Part shown: positions 50,745 through 59,825 of the stretch, piece by piece
How positions within the stretch are numbered: the first letter of the stretch is position 1
Layout: every line of letters starts with the position of its first letter
Source: Actinomadura macra NBRC 14102
GTDB taxonomy: Bacteria > Actinomycetota > Actinomycetes > Streptosporangiales > Streptosporangiaceae
Reading direction: 5' to 3'
Assembly: GCF_001552215.1 (NCBI RefSeq)
Contig: NZ_BCQT01000006.1
Span: 682,001-746,000, forward strand
DNA: 64,000 nt
The notes under the pieces: generated by a model
Databases searched by the model: none
The model's input: only the letters and a program-made list of their open reading frames with translations
What the model was told of the DNA's origin: nothing
Program-made: the position numbers and the translations under genes

Positions 50745-51812
50745 TCAGAGTCCAAGCAGGGCGTCGTCACGTCGCCGCCGTCGCCGTACAAGACTGTCGA
50801 GTGCGACCGCCGCGAGAATGACGCCGCCGGTCGCGAACGCGCTCCAATTGGCGGGGATGTTGAAGTACTGAAGCCCACTGGTGACCACACTCAGGAGAAC
50901 GGCGCCCAGGCAGGCTCCGATGACGGTGGCGCTGCCTCCGCGCAGGGGCGTCCCGCCGATGATGGCGGCGGCGATCGCCTGGAGTTCGAACCCGGTACCG
51001 ATGTTGGGGTCGCCGGAGGTGAAGAAGGCCAGCCCGAGCACTCCGGACAGCCCGGCGAGCAGCCCGACGAGGACCAGCGCCTGGAGCCGGACCCGGGCGA
51101 TCGAGATCCCGGAGAACGTCGCCGCCTCGGGGTTCGAGCCGATCGAGCGCACCCGGTACCCGAACGGTGTGAAACGCAGCACCAGGGTGAGGAGCACGGC
51201 GACGAGGATCAGGATCCATACGCTGGTGGGAACGCCGAGGATCTTCCCGCCCAGCAGCGTGAAGAAGGAGCTGTCCAGCGGCAGCCCGGTTACCTGCTGG
51301 CCGCCGCTCAGCGCGAGCGCCAGACCACGGAAGACCGAGAGTGTGGCCAGCGTGGCGACGATCGCGGGGATGCCGATGAACTGCACGATCAGCGCGTTGA
51401 CCAGGCCGAGCCCGGCTCCGAGCAGGATGCCGAGCGCCGCCGCCGGCCAGGGGGGCACCCCCTCGTTCATGAGCAGCCCGGTGCAGATCACCGTCAGCCC
51501 GAACGTCGACCCTACCGACAGGTCTATCTCACGCATCGAGAGCAGATAGGCCATGCCGCAGGCCAGAAGCCCGACGTATACGGACGACTGTAGAGTGTCC
51601 AGTAGCTGCCCGGGCCGTAGGAAGTCCGGATGCAGCACGCTGGTGAACGCGATCAGGACCACGGTCGCCACCAGGACGCTCGTCGCCTCTCCGCGTCCGG
51701 CTCTGAGGGCCAGGTTTGGAAGCCGGCCGAGTGCCGGTGGTGTGGTCTTGTCTTGGCTTCGAGGTGCCCGTTCGGCTTTTTCCTCGGTGTCGGACTGGCG
51801 GTCCGCAGTCAC
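50745..51812 (-). CDS. Sugar ABC transporter permease (RbsC type)
   Basis: The 355-residue protein has a charged N-terminus of about 45 residues and then 8-10 spans. MREIDLSVGSTFGLTVICTGLLM, FRGLALALSGGQQVTG, and AIIGGTPLRGGSATVIGACLGAVLL are the BPD_transp_2 signatures. It is the first gene of the permease - binding protein - ATPase operon on the minus strand. Confidence 0.92.
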   Translation of the reverse strand: MTADRQSDTEEKAERAPRSQDKTTPPALGRLPNLALRAGRGEATSVLVATVVLIAFTSVLHPDFLRPGQLLDTLQSSVYVGLLACGMAYLLSMREIDLSVGSTFGLTVICTGLLMNEGVPPWPAAALGILLGAGLGLVNALIVQFIGIPAIVATLATLSVFRGLALALSGGQQVTGLPLDSSFFTLLGGKILGVPTSVWILILVAVLLTLVLRFTPFGYRVRSIGSNPEAATFSGISIARVRLQALVLVGLLAGLSGVLGLAFFTSGDPNIGTGFELQAIAAAIIGGTPLRGGSATVIGACLGAVLLSVVTSGLQYFNIPANWSAFATGGVILAAVALDSLVRRRRRRDDALLGL

Positions 51813-52927
51813 GGTGACCCCCTTCCTCGTCCGCTGTGGACGCTTCGGGCAAGTTCACCCCCTTCGTCGCCAGCGAACTTGGCTGTGGCGGAACAGTCCT
51901 TGTCTGTGACGGAACGGCCCAGCGACGGAGCGAGGGTAAAATCGGTCACACGGCCACAAAGATGCATAAATCACCTCTGACCACACACAGCGACGACGTG
52001 CTCGCTGGGGTGGTCGCGTGAACGTGTCAGGCCCATGGTCGTACAGGTCGGCCGAGATGTCAGTGGATCTACGCTTTCCTGCCGATGTCACGGACGGCAT
52101 CCATGGCATCACGACATGTAGCGACCCATATGCCCTAAGTCGGAGCACCACTGCTGTTTTCGGTAGATGGGCATACTGGGCGGAATACCGGAGACGCGCA
52201 GACGAACCAGACGAACCAGACGAAGTCGACATGTGAGTCGACGCCTAAGCCGCCTCTCCCGCCGATGAATGTGCGTGACGCCACGCCCCGCCTTACGGGG
52301 AGCCCTACCTTGGTGTGACTCTCACCACGTGTCTCTACTGGCCGCTGGGCACGAGCGCTCAAGCGCGCGAAGGGTATCGACCGCGGCGAGCCAGTCTTCG
52401 CCCATCCCTACCGCGTCGACGGGGGAATTGCCCCCATGAACGATCCGAGTTGACCGGTAGCGGCCATCCGCTGAGGCGGGAACGGACACGCGGGCCCCGT
52501 TTGCGGCTGTCAGAAGCCGGGCGTCCGACGAACAACCAGTTCACATGTGCCACTCCACTGATGGGTCGCGTGACCCGACCAGGGCCGGGGTCGTCACGAT
52601 GCGCTGTTCGTCCACCACTCAATGCATCGGAGGTCCGCTCCCGTCCCAGGGGCGGAGGGGCTCGTGCGCGTAAGATTAAACGGTACGAGCGCCGCCCCGT
52701 CAGCCACTCCCGGAAGAAGGATGCCAGAGACCTTGGAAGAAACGTTGTGACGTTCCCCCGGCATTGCACAGAAATTGTTTTGTACGTGCCGTAATAAAAG
52801 AATGTCCTTCCAACCACTGGGCAACCCGAGAACGATATTCCGTGTAAGCGTTGTGGGTCATACTGCGATCATTATTCTCCTCCGCCAGAACCGTGCCGCG
52901 GCTCGCACATAGGAGGTCTCTGATTTG
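51813..52927. other. Long intergenic region between sugar ABC and LAL regulator
   Basis: More than 1.1 kb with no convincing gene. The least unlikely candidate is a 72-codon GTG frame at 52018-52236 whose end contains three 9-base direct repeats (GACGAACCA type, 52201-52227) encoding DEPDEPDEVD; I give it low weight. The last 60 bases are AT-rich and hold the LAL promoter and AGGAGG site. Confidence 0.35.
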
Positions 52928-55798
52928 ATGGGCCGTACACAGTCCGTAGCGCGTCCGCAAGCGAACATCGTCAGGAACGGCGAGACACGGCGGCTGCACG
53001 GCGCACTCGACGCTCTCGACCAGGGGCAAGGCCAGATCGTCGAGCTGGTGGGCGAGCCGGGGATCGGCAAGACCCGGCTGCTCGCCGACATGTTGGGCGA
53101 GGCGCACCGTCGCGGCCTCGCGGTGTTCCACACCCGCTGCACCGAGTTCGAGCAGAACATCCCCTACCAGGTGTTCGCCCATCTGCTGGCGGCCCGGCCG
53201 ATGACCGACCGGCTCCTGCGCCTGCCCGCCGACGATCGCAACCTGATCGGCAAGGTCGTGACGCGGCCGCAGACCGGCTGTGCCGAGTCCGAACGGCCCG
53301 CGGCCTGGCACCGCTACCGGCTGTCGTTCTCGATGCGCACCCTCCTCGGCGGGCTGACGGAGAAGGTCGTCCTGGTCATCGAGGACTTCCACTGGGCCGA
53401 CGCCGAGTCGGTCGAGCTGATCGACTACCTCGTCCGGCGGCCGGTGGACGGCCCGCTGCTGATCATGATCGTGCACCGGCCGCGGCAGGCGTCCCCGCGC
53501 CTGCGCAGCACCCTCGCCCACGGCATCGAGCTGGGCTCGGTGACGCGGATCGAGCTGGGGCCGCTGTCGCTGGAGCAGTCCGCCCGGCTGCTGGGCATGC
53601 CCCGCGAGGAGCCGAGGCTCGCGGAACTGCATCTGGCCAGCCAGGGCGTCCCGCTGTACCTGTCCGCGCTGGCCGCCGACGGCCATGACCTGCGCGGCGG
53701 GCTACCGGCCGGCGATCCACCGGCGCACCTGTCCGGCCTGCTGCTCGGGGAGATCACCGCGCTGGACGCGCGGGAGTCGTTCGTCGCGGCGGCCGCCGCG
53801 GTGCTGGGCGAGCACTGCGTGATGGACGCGCTGATCGAGGTCGCGGAGATCGGCTCCGCCGACGTCGAGAAGGCGGTCGACGCCCTCATCGCCCGCGACG
53901 TGCTGCGTCCGGTGAACAGCGGCGCCGGCTTCACCTTCCGGCACCCGATCATGCGGTGGGTCGTCTACGCGAACGCCGACCTGACGTGGCGGCTGTGCGC
54001 CCACCGCAAGGCCCTTCAGGCGCTGGCCAGGCGCGGCGCCACCGCGGCCGAGCAGGCCGTGCACGTGGAGCGTTCGATCGCCCGCGCCGAGGCGCTGGAC
54101 CTGGACATCCTGACGAGCGCCGCCGAGGACGCCCTGCTCACCGACCCCGGGCGGGCCTCGCACTGGCTGGAGGTCGCGCTCCGGGCGTTCCCCGAGGGAC
54201 GGATGGAGCCGCGCAAGCGGATCGAGTTGCTGCTGCTGCGCACCCGGACGCTGGGTCTGGCCGGACGTCTGTCGGAGAGCCGCGACCTGCTCCACCAGGT
54301 GTTGCGGGCGGTCGGCGACGACCACCGCGACCTGCGCGCCTCGACGGTGGCGTTCTGCGCGGTGATCGAGTGCCTGCTCGGTCACTTCGCGGAGGCTCGG
54401 GCACTCCTTGCGGGCGAGCTGGACGCCATCTTGACCTGTGACGACCCGCCGGCGGAGGCGGCGACCCTGCTCATCGAGCACGGGATCATCGGCGCGTTCG
54501 ACGGGCAGATGCCGAGTTGCGACCAGGTGAAGGCCGCCGTGCGGCTGGCCCGCCGGCACGGGGACCGGGTGGCCGAGGCCGGCGCGCTGGTCCTCGACGG
54601 CCTCTGCGACGCGTTCAACAGCGCCCCCCAGGCGCGGGCGTCGCTGGCGGTGGGCTCGGAGTACATCGACCGGCTGTCGGACGCCGAACTGGCCACCCAC
54701 CCCGAGTACCTGGGGCTGCTCGGCTGGGCCGAGACCCTGGCGGGACTGTTCCAGGATTCCCAGCGGCACTTCGCCCGCGGCATGGACATCGCGCGCAAGT
54801 TCGGGCGCAGCTACATGCTCCCGGCCATGCTTCTCGGCCTCGGCAACGTCCACCGGCACACCGGGCACCTGGCGGACGCGCGGCGGACGGCGGTGGAGGC
54901 GCGGGAGCTGGCGGAGGGCTTCAACGCCGATCACCTGTCCGGGCTGGCCCTCGCGCTGGAGTCCCTCGCCATGGCGGAGGGCACCGGTGAGGGTGTCAGC
55001 GAGACGGCGGTGCGGCTGGCGGAGCAGGCGTTCTTCATCCTGCGCTCGCGGGACTTCTTCTGGAGCATGGCGGGGGCGATCGCGGTGGCCGCCGCGGCCT
55101 GGTACGACGGCGGCCCGCGGCGGTCCATGATGCTGCTGCTCGACGCCGGGGGCGGCGCCGATCTGCCGCGCATCCCGCCGTTCCAGCGCGTCCAGGCCCT
55201 GACGCTGATCCTCGCGGCCTCGCTGGCCGTCGGTGAGCCGCTCCCCAAGTGCGCGGACCTCGCCGAGGAGGAGGCGGCGGGCCTCGACCTGCCGTCACCG
55301 CGCGCCTACGCGCGCGTGGCACGGGCCATGATGCTCAAGCACGAGGGGCGCTGCGCGGACGCCGCCAAGGCCTACCAGGAGGCCGCCGACCTCTTCTCCG
55401 AGGCCGGGATGATCCACGCGCAGTCGAGGGCGCTCCTGCTGGCCGCCCACGACCTCGTCGAGAGCGGTCCGCGCCAGGAACTGCGCTCCAACCTCGTCCT
55501 GGCGCGGGAACTGGCGCGCCGCTGCGGCGCCGATCGGGCGGCGCAGGCGGCGGCGCAGCTGCTGCGCAGCCTCGACACCGGGGCCGCCGAGACGGCGCCG
55601 CACGCGGACCTGTCGGTTCTCACCGAACGGGAACGCGAGATCGCCGGCATCGCGGGGACCGGTCTGCGGACCCGCGAGATCGCCGCCGAGCTCTCGCTGA
55701 GCCCGCGCACGGTCGACGTCCATCTGACGCGCATCTACCGGAAGCTCAGCATCAGCTCGCGGGCCGCGCTGGCCCGGCTGATGGCCGAGTCCGGTTGA
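52928..55798 (+). CDS. LAL-type LuxR-family regulator
   Basis: ATG 52928 (TTG one codon earlier) follows AGGAGG; 956 residues. The N-terminal AAA ATPase has Walker A GEPGIGKTRLLADML and a Walker B-like VVLVIEDFHWADAESVELI; a long TPR-like helical middle follows; the C-terminal LuxR helix-turn-helix is LTEREREIAGIAGTGLRTREIAAELSLSPRTVDVHLTRIYRKL. LAL proteins are pathway-specific activators of polyketide and other antibiotic clusters. It is upstream of and co-directional with the tetronate cassette, about 97 bases away. Confidence 0.93.
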   Translation: MGRTQSVARPQANIVRNGETRRLHGALDALDQGQGQIVELVGEPGIGKTRLLADMLGEAHRRGLAVFHTRCTEFEQNIPYQVFAHLLAARPMTDRLLRLPADDRNLIGKVVTRPQTGCAESERPAAWHRYRLSFSMRTLLGGLTEKVVLVIEDFHWADAESVELIDYLVRRPVDGPLLIMIVHRPRQASPRLRSTLAHGIELGSVTRIELGPLSLEQSARLLGMPREEPRLAELHLASQGVPLYLSALAADGHDLRGGLPAGDPPAHLSGLLLGEITALDARESFVAAAAAVLGEHCVMDALIEVAEIGSADVEKAVDALIARDVLRPVNSGAGFTFRHPIMRWVVYANADLTWRLCAHRKALQALARRGATAAEQAVHVERSIARAEALDLDILTSAAEDALLTDPGRASHWLEVALRAFPEGRMEPRKRIELLLLRTRTLGLAGRLSESRDLLHQVLRAVGDDHRDLRASTVAFCAVIECLLGHFAEARALLAGELDAILTCDDPPAEAATLLIEHGIIGAFDGQMPSCDQVKAAVRLARRHGDRVAEAGALVLDGLCDAFNSAPQARASLAVGSEYIDRLSDAELATHPEYLGLLGWAETLAGLFQDSQRHFARGMDIARKFGRSYMLPAMLLGLGNVHRHTGHLADARRTAVEARELAEGFNADHLSGLALALESLAMAEGTGEGVSETAVRLAEQAFFILRSRDFFWSMAGAIAVAAAAWYDGGPRRSMMLLLDAGGGADLPRIPPFQRVQALTLILAASLAVGEPLPKCADLAEEEAAGLDLPSPRAYARVARAMMLKHEGRCADAAKAYQEAADLFSEAGMIHAQSRALLLAAHDLVESGPRQELRSNLVLARELARRCGADRAAQAAAQLLRSLDTGAAETAPHADLSVLTEREREIAGIAGTGLRTREIAAELSLSPRTVDVHLTRIYRKLSISSRAALARLMAESG

Positions 55799-55895
55799 GC
55801 GCCCGACGCCGGCGGCTATTAGGTCACGTTTAGGCGTGCCGTACAGGATCGGCACCGATGCGCAAGCCTGTTCGACCCCAGGGGAGGAACCGGGG

Positions 55896-56927
55896 ATGGA
55901 CGCGTCGGACATCCGTATCCTGTCGGCCGGAACGGCGTTGCCCGGCCCGCCGGTGACGAACGCAGAGCTCGCCGAGCGCTTCGGCATGGACGCGCTGTGG
56001 GAGCAGTGGGTCGAGGTCTTCATCGGCACCCGGACCCGACATCTGTCGGTCGATCTCGGCAGCGGCGAGATCCGTTCCACGCTCGCCGATCTGAGCGAGC
56101 GGGCCGCACGGCGGGCGCTGGACGCCGCCGGGCTCCGGGCCGCCGACGTCGACGTCGTGGTCATGGGGACGGCGACGCCCGACACCCTCATGCCGACGAC
56201 CGTCAACGTCGTCGCGGACCGGCTGGGAATCGACGGAATCCCGACCTACCAGCTGCAAAGCGGTTGCTCGGGGGCCGTCCAGGCGCTGGAGGTGGCCCGG
56301 CAGGCGCTGCTCGCGGGCGGGCACCGCACGGCCCTGGTCATCGCGGGCGACAGCTGCGCCAAGCACTTCGACCTCGGTGCCGACCTGCGCGCCCTGCCGC
56401 CCGCGGAGCTGGTGAACGTCGTGCTGTTCGGTGACGGCGCCGGGGCGGCGGTGCTCACCGCGGACGCGCCGCCCGACTCGGTGGCGCTCCGCCGGGTGCT
56501 GACCAGGTTCACCGGACGGGGGCGCGCTCCCGGGCAGACGGTCGAGTGGTTCGGCCTGGCCGAGCGGGACGCGCAGCGCGCGGCGGTCGCCGAGGACTAT
56601 AAGGCGATCGAGGAGTCGGTCCCCCAGATGTCCGCGGAGATCCTTGAGGAGCTGCTGACCGGTCTGGACTGGAAGCCCTCCGATGTGGACTACGTGCTGC
56701 CGCCGCAGCTCTCGGGCCGGATGAGCGAACGCATCGGAGCGCGCCTTGATCTGCCCGTCGCGGAGGAGATCACCTGCGTGGAGGAGACCGGGAACTGCGG
56801 GAACGGCCTGCTGTTCTTCCAGCTGGAACCCGCTCTGCGCCGGCTGGAGCACGGCGACCGTGTGGTGGGCATCGCCGTCGAGTCCAGCAAGTGGATCAAG
56901 GCCGGGTTCGCCTTGGAGCGGGTTTGA
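55896..56927 (+). CDS. Ketoacyl-ACP synthase III-like enzyme for tetronate formation (Agg1/RkD type)
   Basis: ATG 55896 has GGGGAGGA upstream; 343 residues with the thiolase fold. The nucleophile is Cys124 (LQSGCSGAVQAL). VLFGDGAGAAVLTA is the FabH glycine loop. The FabH motif PHQAN is PPQLS here (269-273), so the catalytic His is replaced by Pro270; the later Asn region EETGNCGNGL is retained. His is needed for decarboxylation, so loss fits a non-decarboxylating reaction joining a beta-ketoacyl thioester to glyceryl-ACP. The stop overlaps the FkbH gene start. Confidence 0.85.
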   Translation: MDASDIRILSAGTALPGPPVTNAELAERFGMDALWEQWVEVFIGTRTRHLSVDLGSGEIRSTLADLSERAARRALDAAGLRAADVDVVVMGTATPDTLMPTTVNVVADRLGIDGIPTYQLQSGCSGAVQALEVARQALLAGGHRTALVIAGDSCAKHFDLGADLRALPPAELVNVVLFGDGAGAAVLTADAPPDSVALRRVLTRFTGRGRAPGQTVEWFGLAERDAQRAAVAEDYKAIEESVPQMSAEILEELLTGLDWKPSDVDYVLPPQLSGRMSERIGARLDLPVAEEITCVEETGNCGNGLLFFQLEPALRRLEHGDRVVGIAVESSKWIKAGFALERV

Positions 56928-58828
56928 TGGGCACTCAACTCCAAGGCGCTGAGCAGATCTCCGCGTGGCTGCGGTCCGGGCTGCTGGCGGCCCGGTACCC
57001 GGAGGTGCCAGGGGTGCTCGCCGATCTCGACGCGGACGGGCTGGCGCGTGCCGGACGGCTGCTGGCCCGGCTGGATCCGGACGAGGTGGCCGCGTCTCAT
57101 CCGGGCGTCCCGTCCGTCAGGGTGGCGATCACCGGGCACGGCACGCTGGACCCGCTGGTCCCCGCTCTCACGGCCGAACTGGCGCGGCACGGGCTGCTGC
57201 TACGGCCGTCCACGGGCGACTTCGATGGCTATGTCTTCGACCTGTCCGACCCCGGCAGCGCCCTGTACGCGACCGATCCCGACCTCGCGCTGTGCGTCCT
57301 GGATCCGGCGGTGGTCTTCGACGAGGTCACGGCGCCCTGGCGTCCCGAAGACGTCGAACAGGTGCTGGCGGGCAAGCTCCGCCTAATCGAAGGGCTCGCC
57401 GAACACTTCACCCGTACGGCGCGCGGCACGCTCGTGCTCAACACGCTCCCGCTGCCGTCGCGGCTGACCGCACAGCTCACCGACCACCGTTCGCGTGCCC
57501 GGCTCGGCGCGGCCTGGCGGGAGGCGGGCGCGGCGCTGCTGCGGCTGTCCGAGGCGCACGAGTCGCTCGTCACGATCGACCTCGACGCGCTGGTCGCCGA
57601 AGGCATCCCCGTCACCGACCCGCGGATGGACGTCTATGCCCGGATGCACCTGTCGGCCGAACTGCTCGGCAGGTACGCACGCGAGATCGGGCACCTGGCC
57701 CGCAACCTCACCGGTCGCACCAAGAAATGCCTGGTCGTCGACCTGGACGGGACGCTGTGGGGCGGCGTGCTGGGAGACGACGGGCAGGATGGCATCGAGG
57801 TCGGGGAGGGCCATCGGGGCGAGGCGTTCGCCACCTTCCAGCGGACGGTCAAGCAGATCGGGTCGCAGGGGGTGCTCCTGGCCGCGGTGAGCAAGAACGA
57901 CCCCGAACCGGTCCGCCGGGTGCTGCGCGAGCATCCCGGGATGGTGCTGCGCGAGGACGACTTCGTGCGGGTGGTCGCCAACTGGCGGCCCAAGCACGAC
58001 AACCTCGCCGCACTGGCCGCGGGCCTCAACATCGGCGTGGACTCCCTCGTCTTCGCCGACGACAGCGACTTCGAACGGGGCCTGGTCCGCCGGGAACTGC
58101 CGGGCGTCGCGGTGATCGGGCTGGACGGCGAGCCCGCGCTGCACGCCGAGCGGCTGCTGGCCGACGGCTGGTTCGACACCCGCGACCTGACCGCCGAGGA
58201 CCGGGCCCGCCCGGCGCGCTACCGCGAGGACCTCGCCCGCCGCGACTTCCTCGACACCTTCGAGTCGCTGGAGGGCTACCTCGCCGAACTGGACGTGCGG
58301 GTGAGGCTGGAACGGGTGACGGAGGCGCAGGTGCCGCGGGTCTCCCAGCTCACGCTGCGGACCAACCAGTTCAACCTGACGACGCGGCGGCTCCAACCGG
58401 CGGACGTGCGCGCTCTCGCCGCCGACCCCGACGCGTCCGTGCTGGCCGTCCATTCCGCCGACCGGTTCGGCGACAACGGGCTGGTCGGCGCCGTGTTCCT
58501 GCGCCGGGACGGGTCCGTCCTGCGCATCGACAACTTCCTGCTGAGCTGCCGGGTCTTTTCCCGGGGCATCGAGCAGGCGTGCTTGAGCGCCGTCCTGCGG
58601 CATGCGGCGGCGAGTGACGCGAAGGCGGTGCTGGCCGAATACAGGCCGTCCGCCAAGAACGGCAAGGTCCGCGACTTCTACACGCGGCACGGCTTCAGCC
58701 GCGTGGACGAAACCGGCGACGACGGGAACGGCGGCGGAACGGCGGAGTTCCGGCACGACCTGCGCTCCATCGCCGCGCCGCCCGCCCATCTTCGGCTGAC
58801 CGACGGCCTCGGAGGAGAGACACGGTGA
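56927..58828 (+). CDS. FkbH-like glyceryl-ACP synthase (HAD family; Agg2 type)
   Basis: ATG 56927 overlaps the KASIII stop; 633 residues. A large N-terminal segment is followed by the HAD domain with KCLVVDLDGTLWGGVLGDDG (nucleophile Asp272, Asp274) and then a GNAT-like C-terminal domain (VSQLTLRTNQFNLTTRR; DNFLLSCRVFSRGIEQA). FkbH enzymes dephosphorylate 1,3-bisphosphoglycerate and load the glyceryl group on an ACP, which is the next gene. Confidence 0.92.
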   Translation: MGTQLQGAEQISAWLRSGLLAARYPEVPGVLADLDADGLARAGRLLARLDPDEVAASHPGVPSVRVAITGHGTLDPLVPALTAELARHGLLLRPSTGDFDGYVFDLSDPGSALYATDPDLALCVLDPAVVFDEVTAPWRPEDVEQVLAGKLRLIEGLAEHFTRTARGTLVLNTLPLPSRLTAQLTDHRSRARLGAAWREAGAALLRLSEAHESLVTIDLDALVAEGIPVTDPRMDVYARMHLSAELLGRYAREIGHLARNLTGRTKKCLVVDLDGTLWGGVLGDDGQDGIEVGEGHRGEAFATFQRTVKQIGSQGVLLAAVSKNDPEPVRRVLREHPGMVLREDDFVRVVANWRPKHDNLAALAAGLNIGVDSLVFADDSDFERGLVRRELPGVAVIGLDGEPALHAERLLADGWFDTRDLTAEDRARPARYREDLARRDFLDTFESLEGYLAELDVRVRLERVTEAQVPRVSQLTLRTNQFNLTTRRLQPADVRALAADPDASVLAVHSADRFGDNGLVGAVFLRRDGSVLRIDNFLLSCRVFSRGIEQACLSAVLRHAAASDAKAVLAEYRPSAKNGKVRDFYTRHGFSRVDETGDDGNGGGTAEFRHDLRSIAAPPAHLRLTDGLGGETR

Positions 58829-59049
58829 CCACGATCGACGACTTCCTCACGCTCGTCCGGGACGAACTGGGGCTGGAGGTCTCGTCCGCCGATGCGGAGC
58901 GGAGCCTCGACGAGGTGGCGGGCTGGGACTCGGTGCATCTGCTGGCCTTGGCCGGCGCGCTGGAGCGGGCGACGGGCCACAGCCTCGTACTGCCCGACCT
59001 GCTGGAGGCCGACAGCCTCGCGGCCATCTACAAGGTGGCGGTGGCGTGA
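58825..59049 (+). CDS. Acyl carrier protein (glyceryl-ACP; Agg3 type)
   Basis: A GTG start overlaps the FkbH stop; 74 residues. VAGWDSVHLLALAGALERATG carries the phosphopantetheine Ser36 in a DS motif with the usual helix after it. Short dedicated ACPs next to FkbH carry the C3 glyceryl unit of tetronates. Confidence 0.92.
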   Translation: MTTIDDFLTLVRDELGLEVSSADAERSLDEVAGWDSVHLLALAGALERATGHSLVLPDLLEADSLAAIYKVAVA

Positions 59050-59825
59050 GCGGTCCGTCCGGTACGCCGCTCCCCCGGGAACGCCGGCACACGCTGTACT
59101 TCCTCGACGAGATGCGCGCGTTCTCGCCGGTCTTCCTGGACACCGAGGTGGAGATGACCGAGCTTGCCGCGCACCGCGCGTCCGTGGACCGGCGCTACTC
59201 GACGGTGACGTACGCCGTCCACACGGCGGCGAGGGTCCTGGCCCGCCATCCCGACGCGAACGCCGCCGTCCGGGGCCGCATCAACCCCCGGCTGGCCCGC
59301 TACCCCGGCGTCCACGCGAAGATCACGTTGGACAAGACGCTGAACGGGCAGCGCGTGGTGCTCTCGGCCGTCCTGCGGGACGCCGACAAGGCGGGCCTGG
59401 ACGACCTACAAGCCCAGGTGGAGCGGTACCGAGACGGTGACCCCGCCGAAATGGAGGAGTTCGCCGGGCTCCGGGCGCTACACCGGCTGCCGGTCCCGGT
59501 AGGCCGCGCCGCCTTCCGGCGGGTGGTCCGGCCGCTGCGGGGCAGGGCGGAGCGGTTCGGCACCTTCGCGGTCACCTCGCTCGGGCATCGTCCGGTCGAC
59601 GGTTTTCATTCGGTCGGCGGGACCACGATCACGCTGGGCCTCGGCCGGGTCACCGACCGTCCGGTGGCGCGCGGCGGACAGGTGCTGGTCGCCCCGACCA
59701 TGCGGCTCAGCCTGGCCTTCGACCACCGCGTCATCGACGGTGCGGAGGCCGCGGACGTACTCGCGGAGATCAAGGACGGGCTGGAGTCGTTCAAGGCGCC
59801 GGCCGAGGACGGTGACCCGCGGTGA
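59046..59825 (+). CDS. 2-oxoacid dehydrogenase E2-type acyltransferase (Agg4 type)
   Basis: A GTG start overlaps the ACP stop; 259 residues. It consists only of an E2 catalytic domain: no lipoyl or peripheral-subunit domain is present. The catalytic FDHRVIDGAEAADVLAEI (His227, Asp231) is intact. In agglomerin-type pathways this enzyme acetylates the hydroxyl of the tetronate intermediate before elimination. Confidence 0.9.
   Translation: MSGPSGTPLPRERRHTLYFLDEMRAFSPVFLDTEVEMTELAAHRASVDRRYSTVTYAVHTAARVLARHPDANAAVRGRINPRLARYPGVHAKITLDKTLNGQRVVLSAVLRDADKAGLDDLQAQVERYRDGDPAEMEEFAGLRALHRLPVPVGRAAFRRVVRPLRGRAERFGTFAVTSLGHRPVDGFHSVGGTTITLGLGRVTDRPVARGGQVLVAPTMRLSLAFDHRVIDGAEAADVLAEIKDGLESFKAPAEDGDPR

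Noticed and set aside
52018..52236. 72-codon GTG frame with DEP repeats
   Set aside because: Weak start, no known family and flanked by long non-coding DNA; mentioned only in the intergenic entry.
52315..52794. 159-codon frame before the LAL regulator
   Set aside because: Arg/Pro-rich composition with no motif, typical of high-GC antisense or intergenic DNA.
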